Of a stretch of DNA of 64,000 nucleotides, positions 50,803 through 61,243 are shown one piece after another. Each line of letters begins with the position of its first letter. Positions within the stretch are counted from its first letter, which is position 1. This DNA is from Rhizobiales bacterium 62-47 (lineage in GTDB: Bacteria; Pseudomonadota; Alphaproteobacteria; Rhizobiales; Xanthobacteraceae). The notes under the pieces are model-generated. The model made no database searches. It was not told where the DNA came from and was given only the letters and a program-made list of their open reading frames with translations. A program made the translations under genes and the position numbers. Location of the stretch: NCBI GenBank assembly GCA_001899255.1, contig MKVX01000018.1, positions 1 to 64,000 on the forward strand, written 5' to 3'.

Positions 50803-52119
50803 CTAGCTCTGCGCGGCGGCGCGTCCGACGCTGGCATAGACAAAACCCAGCGCTTCCATGTCTTCGCGGCGATAGATATTGCGCAGATCGACGATCACCG
50901 GCTGCTTCATTTCCTGTTTGAGCCGCTGGAGATCGAGCGCGCGGAACTGCACCCACTCGGTGACGATGACCAGCGCATCGGCGCCGTGCGCGCAAGCATA
51001 GGCATCCTCGCAATAGTCGAGATCCGGCAGCTCCTGCCGTGCCTGTTCCATGCCGGCCGGGTCGAATGCCCGCACCTTGGCCCCCATATCGCACAGGCCG
51101 GTGATCAACGGAATCGATGGCGCCTCGCGCATGTCGTCGGTGTCGGGCTTGAAGGTCAGCCCCAGCACCGCAACCGTCTTGCCACGGAGCTGACCGCCCA
51201 GCGCCGCCGACACCTTGCGGGCCATCGCACGTTTGCGATTTTCGTTGACGGCCAACACGGCGTCGACGATGCGCAATGGAACGTCGTGATCCTGTGCGAT
51301 CTTCAACAGTGCGCGGGTATCCTTCGGGAAACACGAGCCGCCGAATCCGGGACCGGCGTGCAGGAATTTCGATCCGATCCGATTGTCGAGGCCGATGCCG
51401 CGCGCAACTTCCTGCACGTCGACGCCAACCCGTTCGGAGAGGTCGGCGATCTCGTTGATGAAGGTGATCTTGGTCGCCAGAAAAGCGTTGGCGGCATACT
51501 TGATGAGTTCCGCGGTGCGCCTGCCGGTGTACATCAGCGGCGCCTGGTTCAGCGAGAGTGGCCGGTAAATGTCTCCGAGCACCTTGCGGGCGCGCTGATC
51601 GTCGGTACCGACCACGATGCGATCCGGGAATTTGAAGTCGCGGATTGCCGCGCCTTCACGGAGAAACTCAGGATTGGAGGCGACGACCACATCGGCGTTC
51701 GGATTGGTCTCGCGGATCAGCCGCTCCACCTCGTCGCCGGTTCCAACGGGAACGGTCGACTTGGTTACCACCACGGTAAAGCCCTTCAGCGCGGCGGCGA
51801 TTTCGCGCGCTGCAGCGTAGACGTAGCTCAGGTCGGCATGACCATCGCCGCGGCGTGACGGCGTGCCGACGGCAATAAACACCGCCTCGGCATCGCCGAC
51901 GGGGCCGGAGAGGTCGGTTGTAAACGCCAGCCGTCCGGCCTTGACATTGGTCGCAACCAGTTCATCGAGACCGGGCTCGTAGATCGGGATCTGACCCGCC
52001 TGCAGGGCGGCGATTTTGTCGACGGCCTTGTCGACACATGTGACGTGATGGCCAAAATCGGCAAAGCAGGCGCCCGACACCAGGCCAACGTACCCAGTGC
52101 CGATCATTGCAATACGCAT
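50803..52119 (-). CDS. ugd: UDP-glucose 6-dehydrogenase
   Basis: 438 aa from ATG 52119, with GGAG 7 nt upstream; the frame extends to 52206 but the family start is MRIAMIGTGYVGLVSG. Rossmann NAD domain, then the central AANAFLATKITFINEIADL helix and the catalytic-cysteine motif GFGGSCFPKDTRAL, then the C-terminal UDP-binding domain with LGLTFKPDTDDMREAPSI. Oxidises UDP-glucose to UDP-glucuronate in two NAD steps. Convergent with the epimerase gene that uses the product. Confidence 0.93.
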   Translation of the reverse strand: MRIAMIGTGYVGLVSGACFADFGHHVTCVDKAVDKIAALQAGQIPIYEPGLDELVATNVKAGRLAFTTDLSGPVGDAEAVFIAVGTPSRRGDGHADLSYVYAAAREIAAALKGFTVVVTKSTVPVGTGDEVERLIRETNPNADVVVASNPEFLREGAAIRDFKFPDRIVVGTDDQRARKVLGDIYRPLSLNQAPLMYTGRRTAELIKYAANAFLATKITFINEIADLSERVGVDVQEVARGIGLDNRIGSKFLHAGPGFGGSCFPKDTRALLKIAQDHDVPLRIVDAVLAVNENRKRAMARKVSAALGGQLRGKTVAVLGLTFKPDTDDMREAPSIPLITGLCDMGAKVRAFDPAGMEQARQELPDLDYCEDAYACAHGADALVIVTEWVQFRALDLQRLKQEMKQPVIVDLRNIYRREDMEALGFVYASVGRAAAQS

Positions 52120-52500
52120 CAAAAATCTCCGACAAAATTCGTGAAGCTTCGCGTGGTCTGCTTGAAACGTCGTGCCCGGAGCGAATTCCGAGCTGAAGTT
52201 TACCATCCAGCACGAAGGTTGAAGGCGATGGGTCCAGGGATGTTATTATACGTCAGTTCGCTGCTGGCAATCCTGACCGGATCATAATTGAACTTCGAGC
52301 CAGGGTGTTGATACGTATTACGCGAAGTATTGTTTAGGTTAAATCGTGACAAGGCGCCGAACCTTGCGCTGTGTTTCTAGAGACGATGGGTTGGCATGCG
52401 GCTGCCGGATTCATCGTGTTATCGTCGGCGGGTAGCGATTGGTCGCATGTTTTGTGACATTTGCAGGCATGTGCACGGCGAGTGATTTTGGGACTTGAGA
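52120..52500. promoter_or_regulatory. Divergent intergenic region between ugd and rfbC
   Basis: 381 bases with no supported gene. It must hold promoters for ugd (minus) and the rfb operon (plus). A moderately AT-rich stretch lies at about 52300-52350 (GATACGTATTACGCGAAGTA). No operator or terminator was recognised by eye. Confidence 0.45.
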
Positions 52501-53064
52501 ATGAATATCGAACGTTTCGAGATTAAGGATATTCTGCTTTTTACCCCGACCAAGCACGGCGATGAACGCGGGTTCTTCTCCGAGACGTTTCGTGCCGACG
52601 TCGCAGCGGAACATGGCATCACAATGCCGTTCGTGCAGGACAACCACGTCTTCTCCGGCCAGAAGGGGGTTCTTCGCGGCCTGCACTTTCAAACGCCGCC
52701 GCATGCCCAAGGCAAACTCGTCCGTTGTACGCGGGGTGCGATCCTCGATGTCGGTGTCGATATCCGCAAGGGCTCGCCGACATTTGGCCGGCATGTCGCG
52801 GTCGAATTGTCGGCTGCGAACTGGCGCCAGTTATGGGTCCCACCGGGGTTTGCCCATGGCTACATTACGCTGCAGGACGACTGCGAGGTCATCTACAAGG
52901 TGACCGACTATTATGCGCCGGAATGCGACCGCGGAGTTGCATGGGATGACCCTGACATTGGGGTAGACTGGCGGTTGCCGCGGTCTGCCATTACGCTGTC
53001 GGCAAAAGATCAAAAGCAACCGCGTCTTGCGGACGTTGCTAGCGTTTTCAGTTTCGATCGTTAG
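52501..53064 (+). CDS. rfbC: dTDP-4-dehydrorhamnose 3,5-epimerase
   Basis: 187 aa from ATG 52501 (GGGA 7 nt upstream). Cupin-fold epimerase: [37 protein letters not shown] with the catalytic His in [46 protein letters not shown] and Tyr in [17 protein letters not shown]. Third step of dTDP-L-rhamnose synthesis. First gene of the rfbC-rfbB-rfbD-rfbA operon; rfbB starts 11 nt on. Confidence 0.95.
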   Translation: MNIERFEIKDILLFTPTKHGDERGFFSETFRADVAAEHGITMPFVQDNHVFSGQKGVLRGLHFQTPPHAQGKLVRCTRGAILDVGVDIRKGSPTFGRHVAVELSAANWRQLWVPPGFAHGYITLQDDCEVIYKVTDYYAPECDRGVAWDDPDIGVDWRLPRSAITLSAKDQKQPRLADVASVFSFDR

Positions 53065-53075
53065 GGAATTTATCG

Positions 53076-54128
53076 ATGCGGGTGATTGTCACCGGCGGCG
53101 CGGGTTTCATCGGCTCCGCGGTCAGTCGGCACTTCATTTCGGAGTTGGGCTACGAGGTTATCGTGCTCGACAAGATGACCTATGCCGGCAATCTGGCGTC
53201 GCTGGCGCCGGTCGCGTCCGATCCGCGTTTCTTCTTCGAGAAGCATGACATTTGCGACGGCGACGCCGTCAATGCCATCTTCGCGAAATACCAGCCCGAT
53301 GCTATCGTGCATTTGGCCGCGGAAAGCCATGTCGATCGCTCGATTTCAGGATCGGATGTCTTTGTGCAGACCAATGTGATCGGGACGTTCACACTGCTCG
53401 AGGCTGCGCGGCGCTATCTCGCAGGACCGGGAAAGGCCAAGGCGTCGGACTTCCGGTTCGTGCATGTTTCCACCGACGAAGTTTACGGATCGCTTGGAGC
53501 GGACGGCCTGTTTACCGAGACGACTCCGTACGATCCGAGTTCTCCGTATTCCGCGACCAAGGCGGCATCGGACCATCTCGCCAAGTCGTGGCAGCGAACC
53601 TATGGTTTGCCGACGATCGTTTCCAATTGCTCGAACAATTACGGTCCCTATCATTTTCCCGAGAAGCTCATTCCGCTGATCATCCTCAATGCGCTCGATC
53701 GCAAGCCGCTGCCGGTCTACGGCGACGGATCGAACATTCGCGATTGGCTGTATGTCGAAGATCATGCGCGTGCACTTGGCGTCATCTTGGCCAAGGGGGT
53801 GCCGGGCGAGACGTACAATATCGGCGGTCGCAACGAGCGCCAGAACATCGACATCGTGCGGCAGATCTGCGGATGGATGGATCAACTCCGTCCTGCCAAT
53901 CATTCCTACCACGACTTGATCAAGTTCGTGGCCGACCGGCCGGGTCACGATCAACGCTATGCCATCGATGCGACCAAACTCGAAACGGAGTTGGGTTGGC
54001 GCGCTCGAGAGACAGTTGAGACAGGCTTGGAGAAAACCGTTCGTTGGTATCTCGATCGCGCCGATTGGTGGATGCCGCTGCGCCAGCGCGTCTATGGCGG
54101 TGAGCGCCTTGGTCTCGTGGAGAAGTGA
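53076..54128 (+). CDS. rfbB: dTDP-glucose 4,6-dehydratase
   Basis: 350 aa extended SDR. NAD loop [51 protein letters not shown] with the dehydratase Asp-Glu pair (TDE), [15 protein letters not shown] with the catalytic Tyr-Lys, and [15 protein letters not shown]. All hallmark residues are present and length is normal. Second step of dTDP-L-rhamnose synthesis. rfbD begins 7 nt downstream. Confidence 0.95.
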   Translation: MRVIVTGGAGFIGSAVSRHFISELGYEVIVLDKMTYAGNLASLAPVASDPRFFFEKHDICDGDAVNAIFAKYQPDAIVHLAAESHVDRSISGSDVFVQTNVIGTFTLLEAARRYLAGPGKAKASDFRFVHVSTDEVYGSLGADGLFTETTPYDPSSPYSATKAASDHLAKSWQRTYGLPTIVSNCSNNYGPYHFPEKLIPLIILNALDRKPLPVYGDGSNIRDWLYVEDHARALGVILAKGVPGETYNIGGRNERQNIDIVRQICGWMDQLRPANHSYHDLIKFVADRPGHDQRYAIDATKLETELGWRARETVETGLEKTVRWYLDRADWWMPLRQRVYGGERLGLVEK

Positions 54129-54135
54129 GGCGCCG

Positions 54136-55038
54136 ATGCGAATTTTCGTTCTGGGCGCAGAAGGTCAGGTGGCGCGATCGCTGCGGGAAGCTGCAACGGC
54201 AGAGAGCGATCTTGTCGTCGGCTGCGGTCGGCGGCCCGAGGTCGATCTGCTGAATGCGGCATCGGTCGAATCTGCGTTGGAAGCCTTTCGTCCCGATGTG
54301 GTGATCAACCCAGCCGCCTACACTGCCGTCGATCGCGCCGAGAGCGAGCCCGAGGCGGCGTTTGCCATAAATCGCGACGGTGCCCGAGCGGTGGCAACCG
54401 CTGCAGCCAACGCCGGTGCGCCGATCATTCATCTGTCGACCGATTATGTCTTCGACGGCAGGAAGGACAGCGCCTATGTCGAGACCGACGCTGTCGCGCC
54501 GCAAGGCATTTACGGGCGCTCCAAGCTGGAGGGCGAGTTGGCGGTCATGGCCGCCAATGCCGATCATATCATCGCGCGCACCTCCTGGATCTACGCACCT
54601 TTCGGCAACAATTTCGTCCGCACCATGCTGCGCCTCGCCGGCGAGCGGGATCGCGTGCGCGTGGTCAACGATCAATTGGGATGCCCGACATATGCTCCGG
54701 ATATAGCGGTCGCGTTGCTTGCGATGGCCCGGCGGATCGCCAATGCGGAAGATCGTGCGCGATATAGCGGCGTCGTGCATCTCGCCGGACCGGATGCCAT
54801 GACCTGGTGCGATTTCGCGCGTGCGATTTTTTCCGGTGCGGCCTCCCGCGGTGGCAAGGCGGTGCCGGTCGATCCGATTTCGACGGCCGAGTACCCGACG
54901 CCCGCGGCGCGGCCGGCCAATTCCCGGCTTTCGACGGCCAAGCTTGCAAGCGTTTTCGATATTCACTTGCCGCCGATGCAAAGGTCATTGGCCGATTGTC
55001 TGGATCGGCTGATGCAAAGCGAGAGGGGACCATCGTGA
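54136..55038 (+). CDS. rfbD: dTDP-4-dehydrorhamnose reductase
   Basis: 300 aa from ATG 54136; the longer open frame from 53959 overlaps rfbB and is not used. RmlD-type [62 protein letters not shown], and [13 protein letters not shown] with the catalytic Tyr-Lys. Last step to dTDP-L-rhamnose using NAD(P)H. Overlaps the rfbA start by 4 nt (GTGA). Confidence 0.94.
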   Translation: MRIFVLGAEGQVARSLREAATAESDLVVGCGRRPEVDLLNAASVESALEAFRPDVVINPAAYTAVDRAESEPEAAFAINRDGARAVATAAANAGAPIIHLSTDYVFDGRKDSAYVETDAVAPQGIYGRSKLEGELAVMAANADHIIARTSWIYAPFGNNFVRTMLRLAGERDRVRVVNDQLGCPTYAPDIAVALLAMARRIANAEDRARYSGVVHLAGPDAMTWCDFARAIFSGAASRGGKAVPVDPISTAEYPTPAARPANSRLSTAKLASVFDIHLPPMQRSLADCLDRLMQSERGPS

Positions 55039-55904
55039 AGGGCATTATTCTTGCGGGCGGCAGCGGCACGCGGCTTTATCCGATGACAATCGTGACATCG
55101 AAGCAGCTGCTGCCGGTTTACGACAAGCCGATGATCTACTATCCGCTGACGACGCTGATGATGGCGGGCATTCGCGAGATCCTGATCATCTCCACGCCGC
55201 ACGATCTGCCGCTGTTCCAAGCGCTGCTGGGGGACGGCAATCGCTGGGGGCTTTCGCTGTCCTATGCGGTGCAGCCGAAACCGGAAGGCCTGGCGCAGGC
55301 TTTCATTATCGGCGCGAAGTTCGTCGAAGGTGGACCCTCGGCTCTCATCCTCGGCGACAATATCTTCTTCGGTCATGGCATTGGCGATCTTTTGACCGCA
55401 GCGACATCGCGCACGGTCGGTGCCACCGTGTTTGCCTATCGTGTCGCCGATCCTGAACGTTACGGCGTCGTCGCCTTCGACGAGAATTTCAACGCGACCT
55501 CGATCGAGGAAAAGCCGAAACAGCCGAAATCGAATTTCGCGGTCACCGGCCTCTATTTCTATGACGAACGCGTCACCGAGTTTGCGGCCGGGATTCGGCC
55601 ATCCGCGCGGGGCGAACTGGAGATCACCGACCTCAACAAGATTTATCTGGATCTTGGGCAGTTGGCGGTGGAGCGCATGGGGCGCGGTTTCGCCTGGCTG
55701 GACACCGGGACGCCGGACAGCCTGCTGGACGCCGCCGATTTCGTCGCCACGCTGCAACGCCGACAGGGTTTCCGTATTGCCTGCCCGGAGGAAGTGGCAT
55801 TCCGGGCCGGATATATCGATCGCCAGCAACTCGAGCGACTCGGCGTCGCACTCGGCAAGAGCGACTACGCGCAGTACATTCGCGACGTGGCGACAAGCGA
55901 ATAG
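55035..55904 (+). CDS. rfbA: Glucose-1-phosphate thymidylyltransferase
   Basis: 289 aa from GTG 55035, overlapping the rfbD stop; this gives the standard family start [18 protein letters not shown]. Other motifs: [32 protein letters not shown] (metal-binding Asp), and [20 protein letters not shown]. Makes dTDP-glucose from glucose-1-phosphate and dTTP, the first step of the pathway. Last gene of the rfb operon. Confidence 0.95.
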   Translation: MKGIILAGGSGTRLYPMTIVTSKQLLPVYDKPMIYYPLTTLMMAGIREILIISTPHDLPLFQALLGDGNRWGLSLSYAVQPKPEGLAQAFIIGAKFVEGGPSALILGDNIFFGHGIGDLLTAATSRTVGATVFAYRVADPERYGVVAFDENFNATSIEEKPKQPKSNFAVTGLYFYDERVTEFAAGIRPSARGELEITDLNKIYLDLGQLAVERMGRGFAWLDTGTPDSLLDAADFVATLQRRQGFRIACPEEVAFRAGYIDRQQLERLGVALGKSDYAQYIRDVATSE

Positions 55905-56340
55905 GGCGCTAGCTCCCTGTAGCTAGCTATAGCTCAAGTACTTGCCAGTATCGGTCGGCTAATGTTGCTCATCGACGAGCTGGCTGCGCCTACTCGGTTG
56001 CAATTGACACAAAAAGGGCGTCCTGGCAGCGAACCGGAGGTTTTGCCTTTTTGTTGGGGGCGAGACTTCATTCACATTTCCTGGTTCGCGCTCAAACCGT
56101 TCTTTAACACGGATCGTTACTCGATCTTCAGGAGGTTGGTCAGCAAAAAATCTGACTGACGTGGCCGAACTGGATAGCGGGCCTCCCCAGCAGCTCTGGT
56201 CCACGCGCCGGACGCCCGACTTGTTCACGATCGTGCTTGGATTTGACTCGGCATAGGATGTATTTGTCTTCTGGTTATGGTGGAGCGAGAATGTCGCTTT
56301 TCACAAGCGTCATGAAGGCTAAACTGTACCAACACGTCTA
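55905..56340. other. Intergenic region after the rfb operon
   Basis: 436 bases. No gene is supported; a 65-codon frame (55962-56159) lacks a ribosome site and family features. Just after rfbA there is a short self-complementary AGCTAGCT stretch but no T-run terminator. From here on the base composition becomes visibly more AT-rich. A promoter for the membrane-protein gene should lie near 56230-56330. Confidence 0.4.
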
Positions 56341-58242
56341 GTGATATTTTCCAAGATGAAAGTTCGGCAGTTGAAATACAGAAATGCAGCGCTCTGTGTT
56401 GTCCTGAGTGTGATCATCGCAGTTGCTCTGATCAATCGAATGTACTTTCTGCTTTATCGGGGTGGTTTTGCGCTCGATCAACTGGCCTGGGCTATGGAGC
56501 ATTACTTTGGCGGGATCACTGAAGGCTATTTCAGAATGGCAGACACCATCGTTGGATGGACTGCTGAACCGCGCCTTTGGTCCTACCTGCCCGGGTATCC
56601 AGCGTTTTTAGCAATCCTGCACTTACTTGGGATTGAGGATCCTTCATTGATCCGGTTCGTCCAGATCGTCATCGACTCACTTGCTATTCTGCCTTTGTAC
56701 TACGTGCTTCTCCACGTCAATCGATCCTCATCTTTTTCTCTGATTGGATGTCTCATCTATGCAGCAGCTCCGTGGTGGAGCGTCGGCTCCACCTATCTGC
56801 TCGCGGAGTCACTGTTACCTGCACTCGTGATACTGCTTTTGGCGGCGATGGTGGCCGTGCGCGAACATTCATCGCGCAGTGCTGGCTGGCTTCTCCTCGG
56901 TGTGTTCTCAGCAGTACTGCCGTTTTTTCGTTCGGAGATGGTTTTGCTTGCGGTGCCGCTGATGGTGTGGGCGCTGTTGGTGAGTCCCGATCACATGCGT
57001 CTCCGTTCAGTTGTCTTTGTCGTCTCGGGTTTTCTACTTCCTTTACTTCTATGGGCTGTTCGAAATTACTATATTCACGGCCAATTTATGCTGACGCCAC
57101 CGGTGAAGTGGTATGCCGCGTGGTCTGGTCTGGGACAGATTACGAACGAGTTCGGCTATCAAGCAAACGACTGGCGCGCCATTGAACTTCTCAAGTCAAG
57201 GGGCATTGAATATCACTCGGCGGCTGCGGAACGGTATTGGTTCGGTCAATATTTGAATGCGTGGATGGAGCATCCCGGATATGTCATCCGGACTATCCTC
57301 CGTCGATTCGAGATGATCTTGGGAGGGCAGGAGACTCTTGGAACATTCACGCCTCGGATGGTTTTGTCATGTTACGGCGCTATGGCTTTCATAACGCCAG
57401 TGGTGTTGATCCGATTGCTACGTACACGTCGAACTGCCGATGCCTTTTTAATCGCATTGCCGATGCTTTACGCTCTTGGGAGCCTTGGGATCTTGTATGT
57501 TGAGCGGCGATATGTCCGTTATGCTGGTCTGACCTATCTTTTGGCGCTGCCGGTTCTTTTGAAGATAATCTCGGACACGCCGCTACCGAAGTGGTTGCAT
57601 CGTCAGCAATACTTTGAAACGCGTTTGTCGAAGGTAGTGGTAGGAAATTTCATCCTGACCATCCTGGTCGTCGGGATAGTGTTGCAGATATTGTCCATGA
57701 GAGATGTTGCGAAGGGGCAGGCCTTCGCAAATCGGCTCGCCGATAGTGTGTCAGTTCCAGCAACGTCAACTTTGGGCGATATTAAGTTCCGGCCCGCTCT
57801 TCCCGTCGTTGAATTTTCACATGGTGCTTCTGACCTGGAGCTTTATGCTCGTGCGCCGGCCGGAAGTTATCTGCTGATCGCGCCAATCGGCTCGTCAGTG
57901 AATGCAGCTGCCATTGTTCATTATCGCGTAAGATTCAAGAAAGTTGGGGCGATCGGGCTGGGGATTTTGTCCTCGAATGGTGCCCAGTGGCTATCTCATC
58001 GAACCGTAGAGGGTCGTGCGGACGAGATAGTGGAGGGAACTTTGGTAAGTGCTGTTGAAGTCGGCAGCAACCTAGTTGTGGATGCTCAAGATAGTTCGAG
58101 CGAAACGAGCGTTAGTTTTGAGGGGTTGGAATGGGCTATTGTCTGTCCCAAAGGTGTCAATCTTCTCCGTGTATTCTTTAGTAAAGCAAGTATTCAGCCC
58201 GGCGTATGCTCTTCTTCCAATTCTTCTCCGAGTACCGAATAG
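56341..58242 (+). CDS. Polytopic membrane protein, GT-C/ArnT-like putative glycosyltransferase
   Basis: 633 aa from GTG 56341 (ATG 56356 is possible). About 10-12 helices in the first 470 residues: NAALCVVLSVIIAVALINRM, IDSLAILPLYYVLLHVN, LLPALVILLLAAMVAV, VVFVVSGFLLPLLLWAVRNY, NFILTILVVGIVLQILSM. A soluble beta-rich C-terminal domain of about 160 residues follows. A first periplasmic loop with acidic residues (FALDQLAWAMEHYFGG), then LPGYPAFLAIL after helix 1, resemble the lipid-phosphate-sugar transferases. It probably moves a sugar from a polyprenyl carrier to a surface glycan (inference). It is AT-richer than genes upstream. Confidence 0.7.
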   Translation: MIFSKMKVRQLKYRNAALCVVLSVIIAVALINRMYFLLYRGGFALDQLAWAMEHYFGGITEGYFRMADTIVGWTAEPRLWSYLPGYPAFLAILHLLGIEDPSLIRFVQIVIDSLAILPLYYVLLHVNRSSSFSLIGCLIYAAAPWWSVGSTYLLAESLLPALVILLLAAMVAVREHSSRSAGWLLLGVFSAVLPFFRSEMVLLAVPLMVWALLVSPDHMRLRSVVFVVSGFLLPLLLWAVRNYYIHGQFMLTPPVKWYAAWSGLGQITNEFGYQANDWRAIELLKSRGIEYHSAAAERYWFGQYLNAWMEHPGYVIRTILRRFEMILGGQETLGTFTPRMVLSCYGAMAFITPVVLIRLLRTRRTADAFLIALPMLYALGSLGILYVERRYVRYAGLTYLLALPVLLKIISDTPLPKWLHRQQYFETRLSKVVVGNFILTILVVGIVLQILSMRDVAKGQAFANRLADSVSVPATSTLGDIKFRPALPVVEFSHGASDLELYARAPAGSYLLIAPIGSSVNAAAIVHYRVRFKKVGAIGLGILSSNGAQWLSHRTVEGRADEIVEGTLVSAVEVGSNLVVDAQDSSSETSVSFEGLEWAIVCPKGVNLLRVFFSKASIQPGVCSSSNSSPSTE

Positions 58243-58370
58243 TTGTTCCCTGCTTGAATTCACTGATGCACCTCTGATACTGCTACCCGCGCCTCTCGGA
58301 ACCGGGAGGAGCTAACTTTGGATCGTATGACTGCGGCAATCCCCGGATGCTGGCCGCTGGAAATTTCGGA

Positions 58371-59366
58371 ATGAATTCCTTGACAGAAGTCCGATTAACG
58401 CCGGGGATGAAACTCTGCGATCTCTCCGTTATTGTTCCCATTTACAATGAGGAGGAGAGCATTCCTCATTTGTGCGCGAGATTGTTCGGTAGCCTCGACG
58501 TACTTGGCAAAACTTTCGAGATTATCTGTGTCGACGATGGTAGTTCGGATGGGTCACTTCGTGAGTTGAAGAAGATATCCGATCTTCGGAAAGAGTTGAG
58601 AGTGGTCGCGTTCCGTCGAAATTGCGGCCAGACGGCAGCGATGATGGCCGGGATTGATTATTCTCATGGAGACATCATCGTTACAATCGATGCGGATCTG
58701 CAGAATGATCCAGATGACATTTCTGCTCTCTTGACGAAAATTGACGAAGGTTTTGACGTCGTCTCTGGCTGGCGCAAGGATCGTCAAGATGCTGTAATCC
58801 GCCGTAATCTCGTCAGCCGTATCGCCAACCGGATCATCTCAAGAATCTCTGGCGTTGCTCTACACGATTATGGTTGCACGCTTAAGGCCTATCGGCGTGA
58901 TGTGATTAAGGATGTGCGCCTCTACGGGGAAATGCACCGGTTTATTCCGATCTATGCCGCGTGGATGGGGGCTCGCGTCTACGAAATGCCGGTCCGTCAC
59001 CATCCGCGCAAATTCGGCAAGTCGAAATACGGTCTTGAGCGGATTGCCAAGGTGGTTCTCGACCTCATGGTCGTAAAATTTCTCGACCGTTATTTGGTGA
59101 AGCCAATCTATGTATTTGGTGGTTTCGGATTGCTATCGCTATTGATCTCAGGGTTCACCTGCCTGCTGATGATCTGGCTCAAGTTCGTCGAAGCGGTTTC
59201 GATGGTGCAAACGCCGCTGCCGATTCTCGCTGCGATGACATTTCTTGTTGGGGTGCTCAGCCTGCTTATGGGGATTCTCGCCGAGATGATGGTCCGGACC
59301 TATTTCGAATCCAGTGGGCGGCGCTCGTACAGCGTTCGCGAGACTATCAATATCAAGGACATTTGA
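58371..59366 (+). CDS. GtrB/DPM1-like family 2 glycosyltransferase with C-terminal membrane helices
   Basis: 331 aa from ATG 58371 (GGAA 8 nt upstream; ATG 58347 and ATG 58407 are alternatives). GT-A domain: LSVIVPIYNEEESIPHL, IICVDDGSSDGSLREL, AFRRNCGQTAAMMAGIDYSH, VTIDADLQNDPDDI (DxD), and YGCTLKAYRRDVIKD. Two membrane helices follow (FGLLSLLISGFTCLLMIW and AAMTFLVGVLSLLMGILA). Such enzymes put a sugar from a nucleotide donor onto undecaprenyl phosphate. A GtrA-like gene at 62976 and the GT-C-like gene upstream complete a plausible Gtr-type glycan decoration set. Confidence 0.88.
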   Translation: MNSLTEVRLTPGMKLCDLSVIVPIYNEEESIPHLCARLFGSLDVLGKTFEIICVDDGSSDGSLRELKKISDLRKELRVVAFRRNCGQTAAMMAGIDYSHGDIIVTIDADLQNDPDDISALLTKIDEGFDVVSGWRKDRQDAVIRRNLVSRIANRIISRISGVALHDYGCTLKAYRRDVIKDVRLYGEMHRFIPIYAAWMGARVYEMPVRHHPRKFGKSKYGLERIAKVVLDLMVVKFLDRYLVKPIYVFGGFGLLSLLISGFTCLLMIWLKFVEAVSMVQTPLPILAAMTFLVGVLSLLMGILAEMMVRTYFESSGRRSYSVRETINIKDI

Positions 59367-59370
59367 CGCC

Positions 59371-61242
59371 ATGTGCGGCATCGCGGGATTTGTCGGTCAG
59401 GGTGATCGGGCCGATCTGCTCGCAATGACGCTTGCGCTTGAACATCGCGGACCCGACGATGAAGGGTTTTATATCGATGAAGCGTCGCGCGTGTTCCTGG
59501 GGCATCGAAGGCTTGCCATCCGAGATATTCAGGGTGGAACTCAGCCGATGTGGAATGCAGCAAGAACGATCTGTGTTGTCTACAATGGCGAGATATACAA
59601 CCATGAAGCATTGCGTGCGCAGCTAGAAGCGAAAGGGCACGTTTTCGCAACCAGCCATTCAGATACTGAGGTTCTGGTCCATGGATATGCCGAATGGGGG
59701 ACAGGGCTTGCCGCGCGATTGAATGGCATGTTCGCATTTGCTGTCCTTGATGTCCGGCGCCGGCAGCTCTATCTCGCACGCGACCGCTTTGGTGAAAAGC
59801 CGCTCTATTATTCAAAAGGGAAAGGGCTGTTCGGCTTTGCAAGCGAGTTGTCGGCACTTGTCCGGCATCGCAATATCTCAGCGACGCCATCACCTCAGGC
59901 GCTGCGCAAGCTATTTGCATATGGGTACCTGCCTGCGCCGCACGCGCTCTACGAGAATACTGCGAAACTACCCGGCGGTCATTTTATGACAGTCGATCTC
60001 GATACTCTGGAACTGAAGATCGATGTCTATTGGCGGTTTGCGCTGGAGCCGGACGACGCGCTGATCGAGCATGGCGAAGATGCGCTAGCGGAGCAACTTC
60101 GTGAACTGCTTATTGCTGCGACGGACCGTCGCCTTGTGAGCGACGTTGCGATAGGTATCTTCCTGAGTGGAGGGCTTGATTCAAGTATGGTGCTCGCCGC
60201 TGCTGCCAAAAGACGCCTCGCGCAAGAGATCGAGACGTTCACCATTGGCTTTAGCGAGCCGTCGTACGATGAGTCGGAATTTGCGCGCGTCGTTGCCAAT
60301 CACGTTGGTTCGAGACATCACGAACAGATTCTCGATCTCGATGTCGCACGTGATTTGATTCCATCGGTCCTGTCTCGTCTCGACGAACCGCACTCGGATG
60401 CCTCCATTCTGCCGACCTATGTGCTTAGCGCCTTTACACGCGAGCGAGTAACGGTGGCGTTATCTGGTGATGGTGGTGACGAGCTTTTCGCTGGGTATGA
60501 TCCATTTGTTGCGCTGAAGCCGGCGGCGCTCTACGCCGCGCTAGTTCCTAGACCTATCCATGTGTTGCTTCGCTTTTTGGCCGAGCACATGCCGCGTTCA
60601 TCCCGAAACATGAGTTTGGATTTCAAGATCCGTCGTACCTTGATGGGCTTGTCTCAGCCGGAATCCGCTTGGGCACCAGCATGGATGGCCCCAATTGATC
60701 CGGATGTGGTAGGGGAGCTATTTGAGCAGCCGGTAAGGCCGGAAGATCTTTTTAGTGAAGCGATGGAATTGTGGGAAACTGGTCCGGCTCAGGGACGGGT
60801 CGATCGCTTGCTTCAGTTCTTCACGACGTTTTACCTTCAAGACGACATTTTGGCGAAAGTTGATCGCGCGTCGATGATGAGTTCACTGGAAACTCGTGCT
60901 GTCTTTCTTGATAACGATGTCGTTGATTTCGCGCGGAGATTGCCGTCCAATTTCAAGTATCGGAATGGTCAACGGAAATATCTTCTGAAGAAGGCATTGG
61001 CGCCGCTGCTGCCACCTAGAATTATCGAACGTAGAAAGAAGGGGTTTGGCATACCTCTTGCTGACTGGATGCGCAAAGTTCCCCAAACTCCACCATTCGA
61101 TCCCATTCCCGGCATCCGTCCAGCGTGGATGAAGCGAGCTTGGCAAGATCATCGCGTTGGTCGGGCCGATCATCGTCTGGCGCTTTGGACATGGTTGAGC
61201 CTACAACACACGCTCCGAGCGTCGGCGCGAACCGAGCATTGA
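59371..61242 (+). CDS. asnB: Asparagine synthase (glutamine-hydrolysing)
   Basis: 623 aa starting MCGIAGFVG with the nucleophile Cys2; the open frame from 59314 is ignored. The N-terminal glutaminase domain has the HRGPDDEGFYID and RLAIRD segments; the synthetase domain has the PP-loop GIFLSGGLDSSMVLAAA, VALSGDGGDELFAGYDPF and KVDRASMMSSLETRAVFLD. Ends with RRKKGFGIPLADWMR. In polysaccharide loci such AsnB enzymes may amidate a sugar acid, e.g. a uronate (inference). 4 nt after the glycosyltransferase stop. Confidence 0.92.
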   Translation: MCGIAGFVGQGDRADLLAMTLALEHRGPDDEGFYIDEASRVFLGHRRLAIRDIQGGTQPMWNAARTICVVYNGEIYNHEALRAQLEAKGHVFATSHSDTEVLVHGYAEWGTGLAARLNGMFAFAVLDVRRRQLYLARDRFGEKPLYYSKGKGLFGFASELSALVRHRNISATPSPQALRKLFAYGYLPAPHALYENTAKLPGGHFMTVDLDTLELKIDVYWRFALEPDDALIEHGEDALAEQLRELLIAATDRRLVSDVAIGIFLSGGLDSSMVLAAAAKRRLAQEIETFTIGFSEPSYDESEFARVVANHVGSRHHEQILDLDVARDLIPSVLSRLDEPHSDASILPTYVLSAFTRERVTVALSGDGGDELFAGYDPFVALKPAALYAALVPRPIHVLLRFLAEHMPRSSRNMSLDFKIRRTLMGLSQPESAWAPAWMAPIDPDVVGELFEQPVRPEDLFSEAMELWETGPAQGRVDRLLQFFTTFYLQDDILAKVDRASMMSSLETRAVFLDNDVVDFARRLPSNFKYRNGQRKYLLKKALAPLLPPRIIERRKKGFGIPLADWMRKVPQTPPFDPIPGIRPAWMKRAWQDHRVGRADHRLALWTWLSLQHTLRASARTEH

Positions 61243-61243
61243 T

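Noticed and set aside
55962-56159. 65-codon plus-strand frame after rfbA
   Set aside because: No ribosome site and no protein-like pattern.
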